From a virus: DNA of 64,000 nt. The stretch spans positions 1 through 64,000 of the IMG/VR virus record IMGVR_UViG_3300032294_001228. One strand, 5' to 3'. The notes below the pieces were generated by a model. That model saw nothing but the letters and a program-made list of their open reading frames with translations, was not told the DNA's origin and did no database searches. Positions 23,616 through 30,271 of the stretch are shown here, one piece after another. A program made the position numbers and the translations under genes. Each line of letters opens with the position of its first letter. The stretch's first letter is position 1.

Positions 23616-23637
23616 ACGGTAAAACTGATAGTATAAT
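23609..23637 (+). promoter_or_regulatory. Consensus sigma70 promoter
   Basis: TTGACA (23609-23614), 17 bases containing GGTAAAA, TATAAT (23632-23637) followed by AGCAGTA. Predicted start 23644. It drives the run of genes from 23672 onward. Confidence 0.8.
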
Positions 23638-23671
23638 AGCAGTATAAAAATTAATAAAGAAAGGCAAAAAT

Positions 23672-24097
23672 ATGGGATTAGACATGTATGCTTATTCAGC
23701 TAACAAAGCTGGTGCCCAAACAGAATATTGGGAAAATGGTGAATTCGATAAAGAAAAAGGCGAATTTGTCAGCACCTGCACTAAACCTAAAGAATTGATG
23801 TACTGGCGTAAACATCCTAACCTACATGGTTGGATGGAACGTCTCTGGGAAGAAAAAGGTCGTCCGGGTGCTGAAAGTGACGCTGAAATGTTTAATGGCG
23901 TAGAGCTTGAGCTGGAATGGCATGATATCGAAAACCTAGAAGCGGATATCAAGGAAGATAACTTGCCAGGAACTACAGGATTCTTCTTTGGTGATGACAG
24001 TGATGAATACTACAAAGCTCAAGATCTTGAATTCGTCAAACAGGCCAAAGCAGACTTGTTCTTAGGCCTAAAAGTGTATTATAATAGTTCATGGTAG
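23672..24097 (+). CDS. MGLDMY-family protein of unknown function
   Basis: The 141-aa acidic protein begins MGLDMYAYS and contains LMYWRKHPNLHGWMERLWEE, a pattern I recognise from many phage and bacterial hypothetical proteins with no assigned role. AAAGAAAGG precedes the ATG. As first gene of a strong early-type operon it may be an early host-takeover protein; this is inference. Confidence 0.85.
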   Translation: MGLDMYAYSANKAGAQTEYWENGEFDKEKGEFVSTCTKPKELMYWRKHPNLHGWMERLWEEKGRPGAESDAEMFNGVELELEWHDIENLEADIKEDNLPGTTGFFFGDDSDEYYKAQDLEFVKQAKADLFLGLKVYYNSSW

Positions 24098-24282
24098 ATA
24101 AACTTAAAGAACTAGAAACACAGATTGGTTTGGTGCATGATATCATGCGCCACACTGATGTCAAAGATCCACGCATGGAAAGCCTACGTGAATTATTAGC
24201 AGTCATGTATCAAGAATTAAACAAGTTGCAACCAGCACGGGATAAATTAGATAAACCACTACTAAGTGATGACAGCCTATGA
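24091..24282 (+). CDS. Small helical protein
   Basis: The 63-aa product is charged and almost wholly helical (heptad-like Leu/Ile spacing in LKELETQIGLVHDIM and LRELLAVMYQELNKL). It overlaps the previous gene by 7 bases and the next by 4 (ATGA). Function unknown. Confidence 0.75.
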   Translation: MVDKLKELETQIGLVHDIMRHTDVKDPRMESLRELLAVMYQELNKLQPARDKLDKPLLSDDSL

Positions 24283-24536
24283 CAGTGAAAGAAATGAAAC
24301 TAAATGATGACTTCGTTTACAACAACGAAGAAGAAGCAGAAATGGGTCAGCTACATGCTATCCATAACAACATGAATGCTATTGCCAATGTTCGCCGACA
24401 ATTAGAACAGCAGGCGGCACAACCCAGTCTCACACACTGCGAAGAATGTGGCGAGGAGATTCCTAAAAAACGTCAGGAATTAATCAAGGGAGTACGTCTT
24501 TGTGTTTTCTGTCAGCAGATGCACGAACGTCGTTAA
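24279..24536 (+). CDS. DksA/TraR-type C4 zinc-finger protein
   Basis: The 85-aa protein has a helical N terminus and C54-x2-C57-x17-C75-x2-C78 (HCEECGEEIPKKRQ then RLCVFCQ), the spacing of the DksA/TraR zinc finger. Short TraR-like members bind the RNA polymerase secondary channel and change promoter choice. It sits in an early-type operon, which fits a role in steering host transcription. The start overlaps the previous stop (ATGA). Confidence 0.85.
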   Translation: MTVKEMKLNDDFVYNNEEEAEMGQLHAIHNNMNAIANVRRQLEQQAAQPSLTHCEECGEEIPKKRQELIKGVRLCVFCQQMHERR

Positions 24537-24544
24537 ATATTGTA

Positions 24545-25663
24545 ATGGAACATATATGTTATCATCCTTGGGTAGGATTAGATATTAGTCCTCAGGGTGA
24601 ATTTAAACCTTGTTGTAAATATCAAAAAACCATTGATACTTCCTTAGCTGGATATTTAAATAATAAAGAATTAATTCGACTTAAAGAAGATTTTTTAGAA
24701 GGTAAACGTCCCATTGAGTGCAAACGATGTTGGGATGATGAGGATGCTGGATTGCCTAGTAAAAGACAGTTGGATTGGAAATATATTTTCCATGAACAGT
24801 CTCCTGGCTGGGATCCTATTAAAGTATTAAGTTTGCCTTTTGGAAACTCATGCAATCTGGCCTGCAGAACATGTAATAGTTCTGCTTCAAGCGGATGGAT
24901 TTCTGAAGCTAAAAAATTACAAAAGCATTTACCAGAAACAATAATTTATAAACATCAAAAATTTTATCAAGACAAGAAGTTTATTGATCAAATTAAATCG
25001 CTGTGTTTAGATGTATTACATATACAATTTCCAGGTGGTGAACCATTCCTTGCTGGCATTGAAGAACACTTAGATTTTTTAAATTTTTTATTAGAACATA
25101 ATCCACAAAATATAAGTCTACACTATATGACTAATGCAACTATATTCCCTAGCCAAAAATTTTGGGATAAATGGATAAAATTTAAAAATGTTGATATTCA
25201 GTTAAGTATTGATGGAACAGATCAACAATTTGAATATATCAGATGGCCTGCTAAATGGTCACAAGTCAATGAAAATATACAACGAGTCACAATTGAAAAA
25301 AAAGACAATATACAAATTAGTATCAGTCATACAGTAAGTATTTTTAATGTGTTGTATTTGCCAGAATTTATTAAATGGTGCCTACAAAATAACCTTGGCA
25401 AACCATATTTAGGATTAGTATCAAATCCGACAATGTATTCTATAAAAGCACTACCAAGAAAAGTCAAACAATCGATTAGTGATAAATTAAATAGATTTAT
25501 GTTTAAAGAAGTAGTATCATATATGAATAGTGAAGATTTAAGCTGTGAATTTAGTACCGCGATTAAACATATACAGCTAGTAGACCAACAAAGAAAACAA
25601 AATTTTAAAGATATATTTCCGGAACTTTATCAACTTTTAAAGGAAGCAGAATGCCAAATTTAG
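24545..25663 (+). CDS. Radical SAM protein with N-terminal cysteine domain
   Basis: The 372-aa protein has C103-x3-C107-x2-C110 (SCNLACRTC) and FPGGEPFL. Its N terminus [20 protein letters not shown] resembles a SPASM-like cysteine domain placed before, not after, the barrel, as in the paralog at 1720-2820. ATG 24545 is preferred to an upstream in-frame start at 24500, which lies inside the zinc-finger gene. Its end overlaps clpP by 13 bases. The substrate is unknown. Confidence 0.87.
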   Translation: MEHICYHPWVGLDISPQGEFKPCCKYQKTIDTSLAGYLNNKELIRLKEDFLEGKRPIECKRCWDDEDAGLPSKRQLDWKYIFHEQSPGWDPIKVLSLPFGNSCNLACRTCNSSASSGWISEAKKLQKHLPETIIYKHQKFYQDKKFIDQIKSLCLDVLHIQFPGGEPFLAGIEEHLDFLNFLLEHNPQNISLHYMTNATIFPSQKFWDKWIKFKNVDIQLSIDGTDQQFEYIRWPAKWSQVNENIQRVTIEKKDNIQISISHTVSIFNVLYLPEFIKWCLQNNLGKPYLGLVSNPTMYSIKALPRKVKQSISDKLNRFMFKEVVSYMNSEDLSCEFSTAIKHIQLVDQQRKQNFKDIFPELYQLLKEAECQI

Positions 25664-26244
25664 TGCCAATGGTGTTAGAACGTACCAGCCAGGGTGAACG
25701 TAGTTATGACTTATATTCAAGACTATTAAAAGATCGTATAGTTATGTTAGATACGGATGTTAATGAACATTCAGCAAGTTTAATCGTAGCACAGTTATTG
25801 TTCTTGGAGAGTGAAGATGCCAATAAAGACATCCTATTTTATATTAACAGTCCTGGTGGCGTTGTCACTGCTGGTATGGCTATTTACGACACAATGCAGT
25901 TTATTAAGCCTGACGTGTCAACCATCGTCATGGGGCAGGCTTGTAGCATGGGTTCCTTATTGGCTAGTAGTGGTGCTCAAGGCAAGCGTATGATCCTTCC
26001 TAATGCTCGTCACATGATACATCAACCTAGTGGTGGTGCTGGCGGGCAAGCTACTGACATGGAAATCCAGGTTAACGAAATCCTTAAGATGAAAAAGACG
26101 TTAACGCAGATCTACGTAGATCACAACTCAAAGGGTAAAACTTTTGAAGAGCTGTCTAAAGACATGGAAAGAGATAATTTCATGTCAGCACAAGAAGCCA
26201 TAGACTATGGCCTAGCTGATGAAATTGTACAAAAACGCACATAA
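25651..26244 (+). CDS. clpP: ClpP protease subunit
   Basis: The 197-aa protein has the ClpP triad S99 ([12 protein letters not shown]), H124 ([10 protein letters not shown]) and D175 (MERDNFMSA), plus [18 protein letters not shown]. Length and motif order are those of a normal bacterial ClpP with a very short propeptide. It would need a host unfoldase (ClpX or ClpA), since none is seen here. The window also encodes a tmRNA whose tag ends AVAA, a ClpXP-type degron. Its start overlaps the radical SAM gene; a terminator follows. Confidence 0.95.
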   Translation: MPNLVPMVLERTSQGERSYDLYSRLLKDRIVMLDTDVNEHSASLIVAQLLFLESEDANKDILFYINSPGGVVTAGMAIYDTMQFIKPDVSTIVMGQACSMGSLLASSGAQGKRMILPNARHMIHQPSGGAGGQATDMEIQVNEILKMKKTLTQIYVDHNSKGKTFEELSKDMERDNFMSAQEAIDYGLADEIVQKRT

Positions 26245-26259
26245 AATCATTGGTTTATA

Positions 26260-26290
26260 AGTCATTGATTCTAAATGACTTTTATTTTCA
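26260..26290 (+). terminator. Rho-independent terminator after clpP
   Basis: AGTCATT (26260-26266) pairs with AATGACT (26274-26280), followed by TTTATTTTC. Moderate strength. Confidence 0.6.
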
Positions 26291-26310
26291 CTTTTTTCTG
26301 CTGATTTTGG

Positions 26311-26339
26311 TTGACTTTTTGGTTAAACTCCTGTATAAT
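26311..26339 (+). promoter_or_regulatory. Sigma70 promoter
   Basis: TTGACT (26311-26316), spacer of 17 bases with GGTTAAA, TATAAT (26334-26339). Predicted start 26346. Confidence 0.78.
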
Positions 26340-26371
26340 ATGCATATATTAACAATTAAGGAGTAGACAAC

Positions 26372-26788
26372 ATGGCTTACATGAACCAAGAAAAGAAAGC
26401 AACTATTTCAGCTCAGGTTAAACCTATTTTCAAGAAATATGGTGTAAAAGCTACCCTAGCAGTGCGCCATCATTCTACTATCGTAGTCAATATCCAATCA
26501 GGTACTTTGGACTTCATCGGTAACGCTAATGCAGTCCAAATCCACCGTCGTGACACAGGGCGAGATGCACGTATTATAACTGATCAATATCTAGATGTTA
26601 ACCCATACTGGTATCAAGAGCACTTTACAGGTGAATGTAAAGAATTCTTTGATGCTGTGTTCAAAGCCATCAAGTCAGCAGATTGGTATGACGAATCAGA
26701 TGCTATGACCGATTATTTTAACACTGCCTACTACTTTGATATCAATATAGGCCGTTGGAACAAACCTTATCAATTAATCAAGGAGTAA
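26372..26788 (+). CDS. Conserved phage-type hypothetical protein
   Basis: The 138-aa protein starts MAYMNQEKKATISAQVKP and has a segment VKATLAVRHHSTIVVNIQSG, a pattern I have seen in large-phage and plasmid hypotheticals but cannot assign. Histidines at 38-39 are conserved-looking. AAGGAG precedes the ATG. It shares a transcript with the 47-aa membrane protein that follows. Confidence 0.85.
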   Translation: MAYMNQEKKATISAQVKPIFKKYGVKATLAVRHHSTIVVNIQSGTLDFIGNANAVQIHRRDTGRDARIITDQYLDVNPYWYQEHFTGECKEFFDAVFKAIKSADWYDESDAMTDYFNTAYYFDINIGRWNKPYQLIKE

Positions 26789-26791
26789 TAA

Positions 26792-26935
26792 ATGACAAAT
26801 CTATTATGTTTTTTAGCAGGAGCGGTAATAATGGACTTTCTTTGGGCCTGGAAATTTGGAATCCCGCAGATGTTTTGGTCTAGGCTAAAATTTGGTATCA
26901 ATAAACTTTATAAAATTTGGAAATATAGCAAATAA
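26792..26935 (+). CDS. 47-aa membrane protein
   Basis: ATG 26792 follows AAGGAGTAATAA. The product has a hydrophobic N-terminal helix (about 3-21, LLCFLAGAVIMDFLWAW) and a basic C-terminal tail. Its stop overlaps the edge of the next promoter. Function unknown. Confidence 0.6.
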   Translation: MTNLLCFLAGAVIMDFLWAWKFGIPQMFWSRLKFGINKLYKIWKYSK

Positions 26936-26939
26936 ATGG

Positions 26940-26968
26940 TTGACAAACCAAACCAAAGGTGCTATAAT
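26940..26968 (+). promoter_or_regulatory. Sigma70 promoter giving a leaderless transcript
   Basis: TTGACA (26940-26945), 17 bases ending in the extended -10 TGC, TATAAT (26963-26968). The seventh base after the -10 is 26975, the A of the next ATG. Confidence 0.75.
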
Positions 26969-26974
26969 AGCTAC

Positions 26975-27178
26975 ATGAAATACAGTAATTTAACAAGAAT
27001 TTGTGGTGGCAACATCACTCCAGAAACACTCAAACAAGTGTTTGTGGATATTGAATTTCAGACTACTGCGGTCAAACAGGAGTTCTGGCAGTATATGTTT
27101 GAAATGGGGGAGGCTTTTGGAGACATCCAAAGCTTCATAGTTCAAGATAGACAACAAGAAGGAGTAATAAATGTTTAA
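26975..27178 (+). CDS. Small protein, probably leaderless mRNA
   Basis: The 67-aa product MKYSNLTRICGGNITPETLK has no recognised family. An upstream in-frame ATG at 26936 is rejected because the promoter lies between it and this one. With the start codon at the predicted transcription start there is no Shine-Dalgarno. It overlaps the next gene by 8 bases. Confidence 0.75.
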   Translation: MKYSNLTRICGGNITPETLKQVFVDIEFQTTAVKQEFWQYMFEMGEAFGDIQSFIVQDRQQEGVINV

Positions 27179-27491
27179 AGTAACAGGTATTTCAACGTTA
27201 AATGGTCAGACTAAGGTTCGTTTCGCTAACGATTTAGTTAGCCGTGTTAAGATCTTAAACAAAGATGGTCATAAGGATATCAACTTAGTTGAACTTCCAA
27301 ATGCACTTTCAAAAGGTGATTGTGTTAAGCATCTTAAGTCATCTGAATTGTATGTGAAATTTGGTGCGGCTATCGATGCGGCAGATGCGAAATACAACTC
27401 ATTAGGTACTGTAAAAGTTACTAAGCCAAGCCTAGAAGCTATCAAGGCACGTGCTGGTATTGAAACAGAAGTAGCTGTAAACGCTTCTTAA
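27171..27491 (+). CDS. Hypothetical protein with SH3-like beta-rich N terminus
   Basis: The 106-aa product has alternating strands (FKVTGISTLNGQTKVRF) that could form a small barrel and a helical Ala-rich end. AAGGAG lies before the ATG inside the upstream gene, so it has a normal ribosome site even though the first gene of the unit does not. No family recognised. Confidence 0.78.
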   Translation: MFKVTGISTLNGQTKVRFANDLVSRVKILNKDGHKDINLVELPNALSKGDCVKHLKSSELYVKFGAAIDAADAKYNSLGTVKVTKPSLEAIKARAGIETEVAVNAS

Positions 27492-27508
27492 TTCTAAAGA
27501 GTGTATTG

Positions 27509-27535
27509 AAAAGGTCCTTGGGGGCCTTTTCTCTT
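27509..27535 (+). terminator. Rho-independent terminator
   Basis: AAAAGGTCC (27509-27517) pairs with GGGCCTTTT (27522-27530) through one G-U, followed by CTCTTT. It abuts the next late promoter. Confidence 0.75.
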
Positions 27536-27543
27536 TATAAATA
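27536..27543 (+). promoter_or_regulatory. Late promoter motif abutting a start codon
   Basis: TATAAATA, then five bases, then ATG at 27549. The sixth position after the box is the A of the start codon. Confidence 0.6.
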
Positions 27544-27548
27544 TCTGT

Positions 27549-27728
27549 ATGAACAAAAATTATTATTACACAGAACAAGAGTGGGCAAAAATAGTTGGTT
27601 ATGGCGCATTACCTGCTGACAGACAAAAGCCTATTATAGACGAACAACACTGGAATGGTGAACAGCGACTAAACAAGACAACAGGTGAAGTTGAGGTTTG
27701 GTATAACGGTGATTGGTGTGCTCGTTGA
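27549..27728 (+). CDS. 59-aa protein, probably leaderless mRNA
   Basis: The frame MNKNYYYTEQEWAKIVGYGA is rich in Tyr and Trp and soluble. It has no Shine-Dalgarno; the late motif ends five bases before its ATG. The stop overlaps a possible TTG start of the next frame. No family recognised. Confidence 0.65.
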   Translation: MNKNYYYTEQEWAKIVGYGALPADRQKPIIDEQHWNGEQRLNKTTGEVEVWYNGDWCAR

Positions 27729-27853
27729 ATAAATGCCCAATTCCAGGCGGTGCAAAAACCCGCTGGGTAATATTTGGCACATTTATGTTCTTCCTTGCCA
27801 AGGGATTAGTTTGGTTATTGTTGGGATTGATAGCATGGGCGAAATATTTCTAG
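27725..27853 (+). CDS. 42-aa membrane protein, TTG start
   Basis: A frame beginning TTG at 27725 overlaps the previous stop (TTGA) and encodes a soluble Lys/Arg N terminus plus a hydrophobic helix (about 15-38) with several Phe and Trp. The coupling and composition support it, but the start codon is uncertain. Confidence 0.45.
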   Translation: MNKCPIPGGAKTRWVIFGTFMFFLAKGLVWLLLGLIAWAKYF

Positions 27854-27945
27854 TAGGTGTTGTGATATTATTATTGATAGTGATGGCCGAGGAATTTTTC
27901 GAAGCCTATGATGAATGGAACAACAGTGACGAGGATGACGTTTAA
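27835..27945 (+). CDS. 36-aa membrane protein with acidic tail
   Basis: ATG 27835 lies in another frame within the previous small ORF. The product is a hydrophobic helix (MGEIFLVGVVILLLIVM) followed by an acidic tail (EEFFEAYDEWNNSDEDD). Two overlapping membrane frames of this kind resemble nested lysis genes. A longer in-frame start at 27733 is possible. Confidence 0.5.
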   Translation: MGEIFLVGVVILLLIVMAEEFFEAYDEWNNSDEDDV

Positions 27946-28052
27946 TGTTACGTTGGATTAAGAATTTATTTTTACCCAAGGTAGTAGGATATCGCCCTTG
28001 TTGGTTAAAAGAGCAACTAAATGAATCACAAAAGAAAAAGACCAAAAAATAG
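27945..28052 (+). CDS. 35-aa basic protein
   Basis: ATG at 27945 overlaps the previous stop (TAATG). The product MLRWIKNLFLPKVVGYRPCW continues into a Lys-rich tail. It is coupled to its neighbours, but the short length leaves doubt. Confidence 0.4.
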   Translation: MLRWIKNLFLPKVVGYRPCWLKEQLNESQKKKTKK

Positions 28053-28194
28053 ACGTGCAGGATGTCTAATGTGCAAGCCAAACAAAATGAATGGCTCAAA
28101 CAAAGATCAACTTGGACACACAGGATTTGGTAAGTTAAAGAAAACTATATTGTCAAAGTTGGATCTAAGGCAGTATATAAAAGAATTGTTGTAA
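28021..28194 (+). CDS. 57-aa basic protein with CxxC
   Basis: ATG 28021 starts a 57-aa frame (MNHKRKRPKNRRAGCLMCKP) with one CxxC and an Arg/Lys-rich N terminus, suggesting RNA or DNA binding. It ends one base before the tmRNA acceptor part. The pattern of a basic stretch then GCLMCKP recalls small phage hypotheticals. Confidence 0.55.
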   Translation: MNHKRKRPKNRRAGCLMCKPNKMNGSNKDQLGHTGFGKLKKTILSKLDLRQYIKELL

Positions 28195-28195
28195 T

Positions 28196-28490
28196 CCCTT
28201 CGATGTGAAGGCATGTTGGACGGCGGTTCGATTCCGCCCATCTCCACCAAAGTATTTTAGCGATAGAGTTTTTTATTGGGGATGACCAGGTTTCGACAGC
28301 GTGAGCTAGCAAAGACGGCAACACGAGAGTTGACTGACGTAATCAGCAAAAATCTCTAGATGCAAAAACATCTAAACTTGGTACTGTTAAAGTAGCAATG
28401 GGCAAAAACTTCCGTTTTGGCTCACGCACTGAGGCAGTAGCGGCCTAAGAAACCGCAACCACGGGGTAGCTATACCTTGTCACCCAAAAT
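28196..28490 (+). ncRNA. ssrA: Circularly permuted (two-piece) tmRNA gene
   Basis: The acceptor piece comes first: T-arm GGCGG-TTCGATT-CCGCC (222-238 after 28000), then CATCTCC (28239-28245), A and CCA (28247-28249). After a 28-base spacer the other end begins GGGGATG (28278-28284), which pairs with CATCTCC; the third pair is the G-U that alanyl-tRNA synthetase needs. A tag frame runs 28395-28448: resume codon GCA, then AMGKNFRFGSRTEAVAA and TAA. Tags ending in two alanines are ClpXP degrons. Permuted ssrA genes are known in alphaproteobacteria, cyanobacteria and some betaproteobacteria. The outer borders of the mature pieces are approximate; the spacer should be removed by RNases. Confidence 0.9.
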
Positions 28491-28493
28491 AGT

Positions 28494-28522
28494 AGAAAGC
28501 CCTTGATTGGGCTTTCTTTTTG
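28494..28522 (+). terminator. Rho-independent terminator of tmRNA
   Basis: AGAAAGCCC (28494-28502) pairs with GGGCTTTCT (28509-28517) around TTGATT, followed by TTTT. Confidence 0.85.
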
Positions 28523-28534
28523 ACAAAAAGTCGA

Positions 28535-28563
28535 TTGACTTTTGGTTAAAATCATGCTATAAT
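28535..28563 (+). promoter_or_regulatory. Sigma70 promoter with extended -10
   Basis: TTGACT (28535-28540), 17 bases with GGTTAAA and ending TGC, TATAAT (28558-28563). Predicted start 28570, which is the A of an ATG. Confidence 0.8.
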
Positions 28564-28569
28564 ACTAGT

Positions 28570-28596
28570 ATGAACAATAAAGAAAGTGGACAATAA
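28570..28596 (+). CDS. Possible leaderless 8-codon leader peptide
   Basis: The predicted transcript begins with ATG and reads MNNKESGQ, ending TAA that overlaps the ATG of the next gene (TAATG). It could couple translation of the next gene to a leaderless start. It is too short to be sure; chance is possible. Confidence 0.3.
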   Translation: MNNKESGQ

Positions 28597-29159
28597 TGAG
28601 TAAAATCATTGAGCAGTTTAAAGAAAAAATCAAGTTTACTGACCATGTTTACATCACTGAAAGCCGTAAAGGTGGCAAGTCGACCATCCGTACTAATAAT
28701 GATACTAAAATGCCCAAGGGTATCTACACGCTTTGGTTAGAAGGCACAGAATCTACAGCAGGCTTTGGTATGTTATACCTAGGTATTTCGGGTGCTGATA
28801 AACAAACAGCTCGTGAAGGTATCAAACAACGTTGGTTAAGCCACGCATTTAAACTAACAGGTATCAGCATGCCTGATCGAGTCAGTGGCAATCCCTCTAA
28901 AGGTGGCCGTGTGGCAGATACCAAAGAATTTGCCTCAATACGTAAAGACCTACATGACCTAGGCTATAATCTAGACACTATATTAGATAAATTGTATATC
29001 CGTTTTATCAACTTAGAAGGTGTAGGCAAAACTAAAATCGAAGCAATGGAAACACGTATCTTAGAAACTCGTATTGCCAAAGGACAATGTCGCCTCAACG
29101 GTGCTAAACGTCGTCCAGCACTGTCGATCGAAGAACTTAATTATTTTGATAGTCTGTAA
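28596..29159 (+). CDS. GIY-YIG-like domain protein
   Basis: The 187-aa protein has GIYTLWLEG (42-50), GMLYLGIS (58-65) and a following RWLSHAFK, in the order of a GIY-YIG nuclease (GIY, YxGxT, Arg and His), and an ETRILETRI segment near residue 150 that could supply the catalytic Glu. The match is partial, so nuclease activity is uncertain. It begins on the stop of the possible leader peptide; AAAGTGGAC is a weak ribosome site. Confidence 0.78.
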   Translation: MSKIIEQFKEKIKFTDHVYITESRKGGKSTIRTNNDTKMPKGIYTLWLEGTESTAGFGMLYLGISGADKQTAREGIKQRWLSHAFKLTGISMPDRVSGNPSKGGRVADTKEFASIRKDLHDLGYNLDTILDKLYIRFINLEGVGKTKIEAMETRILETRIAKGQCRLNGAKRRPALSIEELNYFDSL

Positions 29160-29166
29160 CACGAAT

Positions 29167-29174
29167 CATAAATA
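29167..29174 (+). promoter_or_regulatory. Late-like promoter motif
   Basis: CATAAATA, just after the previous stop. Transcription would start near 29180, giving a 52-base leader that contains the hairpin TCCCA/TGGGA and ends with AAGGAGAAAACT before the ATG. Confidence 0.45.
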
Positions 29175-29231
29175 TTATTACCTTGTCCCATGCATTGGGA
29201 ACATTGTGTAAAAGACACCAAGGAGAAAACT

Positions 29232-30182
29232 ATGTCTAATGCTATACCGCAGTATGCGGAATCACTTGTCACTAACAGTCACGGTCGCCAATATTGGATC
29301 TATACCGATGACGTATTTTATCAACAACGTATTGCCAACGCAGGTCCTTATCAAAAGAAGAACTTAATTCGTTTGCGTAACTTAAAGCCAAACGCTAGAA
29401 CTATCATTGATGTAGGTGCTAACATTGGCATGAACACCATTGAGTATGCTACCTGGGCTCAAGAAGTACACAGTTTTGAACCCACAGCACAGACTTATAG
29501 TATGCTTACTCGTACTATTGCTCTAGCACAAGCGCAAGGCAATCAAGCCAAAGGTTGGTACCCGGACGCCAACGGTAGAGATGGATTAGCTGATACTACT
29601 GTTCGAGGTAAGATTACTACTTACGATTGCGCATTAAGTTCACAACCGGGTACTAGTCAAATCATCATCAAGAAAGATAATGCAGGGCACAATTACCTAG
29701 ATAACTTGCATTTACCAACACGTACAGGTAAGGTACGTACACGCCCAACTGAGCCACCTACCCAAACAGTGGTATTGAAGACACTAGATAGTTATGGATT
29801 CACTGACGTGGACGTCATCAAAGTGGACGTCGAAGGTCACGAGTTTGATGTCGTACAAGGTGCAGAGCAAACTATTCTCAAGTATCAACCCGTGGTACAG
29901 TTAGAAATGGTTGAGCATCAGCCCATACGTTTCAATTGGAACTGTCAGATGATTTATGATTGGTTTTATGATCGTGACTATGTTCCAACACTCAGTGATG
30001 GTACTTTAGCAGGCCGTAAGTGGCACAAGTATCCACGTGAAATGGAACGTTTCTTTGTACATAAAAGCCAGCTTAATCTTAATCCAGCTGACTATCTGTT
30101 TGAAGTTGAAGAAACAACGGAGAAGGAAGATCGTCCATATTGGAACTATGTACCACCTGCAAGAGAAGTTAAACAAGACTAA
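29232..30182 (+). CDS. FkbM-family methyltransferase
   Basis: The 316-aa protein has the SAM motif IIDVGANIGMNTIEYA, the acidic strand-2 end VHSFEP, and the FkbM-type later motifs VDVIKVDVEGHEFDVVQGA and PVVQLEM. FkbM enzymes O-methylate sugars, polyketides or lipids, so it fits the surface-chemistry theme. ATG 29232 is chosen over 29190 because AAGGAGAAA lies just before it. The following terminator makes it a single-gene unit. Confidence 0.9.
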   Translation: MSNAIPQYAESLVTNSHGRQYWIYTDDVFYQQRIANAGPYQKKNLIRLRNLKPNARTIIDVGANIGMNTIEYATWAQEVHSFEPTAQTYSMLTRTIALAQAQGNQAKGWYPDANGRDGLADTTVRGKITTYDCALSSQPGTSQIIIKKDNAGHNYLDNLHLPTRTGKVRTRPTEPPTQTVVLKTLDSYGFTDVDVIKVDVEGHEFDVVQGAEQTILKYQPVVQLEMVEHQPIRFNWNCQMIYDWFYDRDYVPTLSDGTLAGRKWHKYPREMERFFVHKSQLNLNPADYLFEVEETTEKEDRPYWNYVPPAREVKQD

Positions 30183-30183
30183 T

Positions 30184-30209
30184 AAAGGCCCGCAAGGGCT
30201 TTTATTTTG
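30184..30209 (+). terminator. Rho-independent terminator with GCAA loop
   Basis: AAAGGCCC (30184-30191) pairs with GGGCTTTT (30196-30203) through one G-U pair, with a GCAA (GNRA) tetraloop and a T-rich tail. Confidence 0.78.
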
Positions 30210-30210
30210 A

Positions 30211-30239
30211 TTGACTTTTATCAAATTTGATAGTATAAT
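30211..30239 (+). promoter_or_regulatory. Sigma70 promoter
   Basis: TTGACT (30211-30216), 17 bases, TATAAT (30234-30239). Predicted start 30246; the leader holds AGAAAG before the ATG. Confidence 0.78.
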
Positions 30240-30271
30240 TTTATTAAAATAACAACTTAGAAAGTATAGCT

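Noticed and set aside
26936-26974. ATG at 26936 as start of the 67-aa gene
   Set aside because: The -35/-10 boxes lie between it and the ATG at 26975, so the mRNA would not contain it.
28278-28490. Ordinary one-piece tmRNA
   Set aside because: No acceptor half or CCA follows the tag region before the terminator; the matching half lies upstream.
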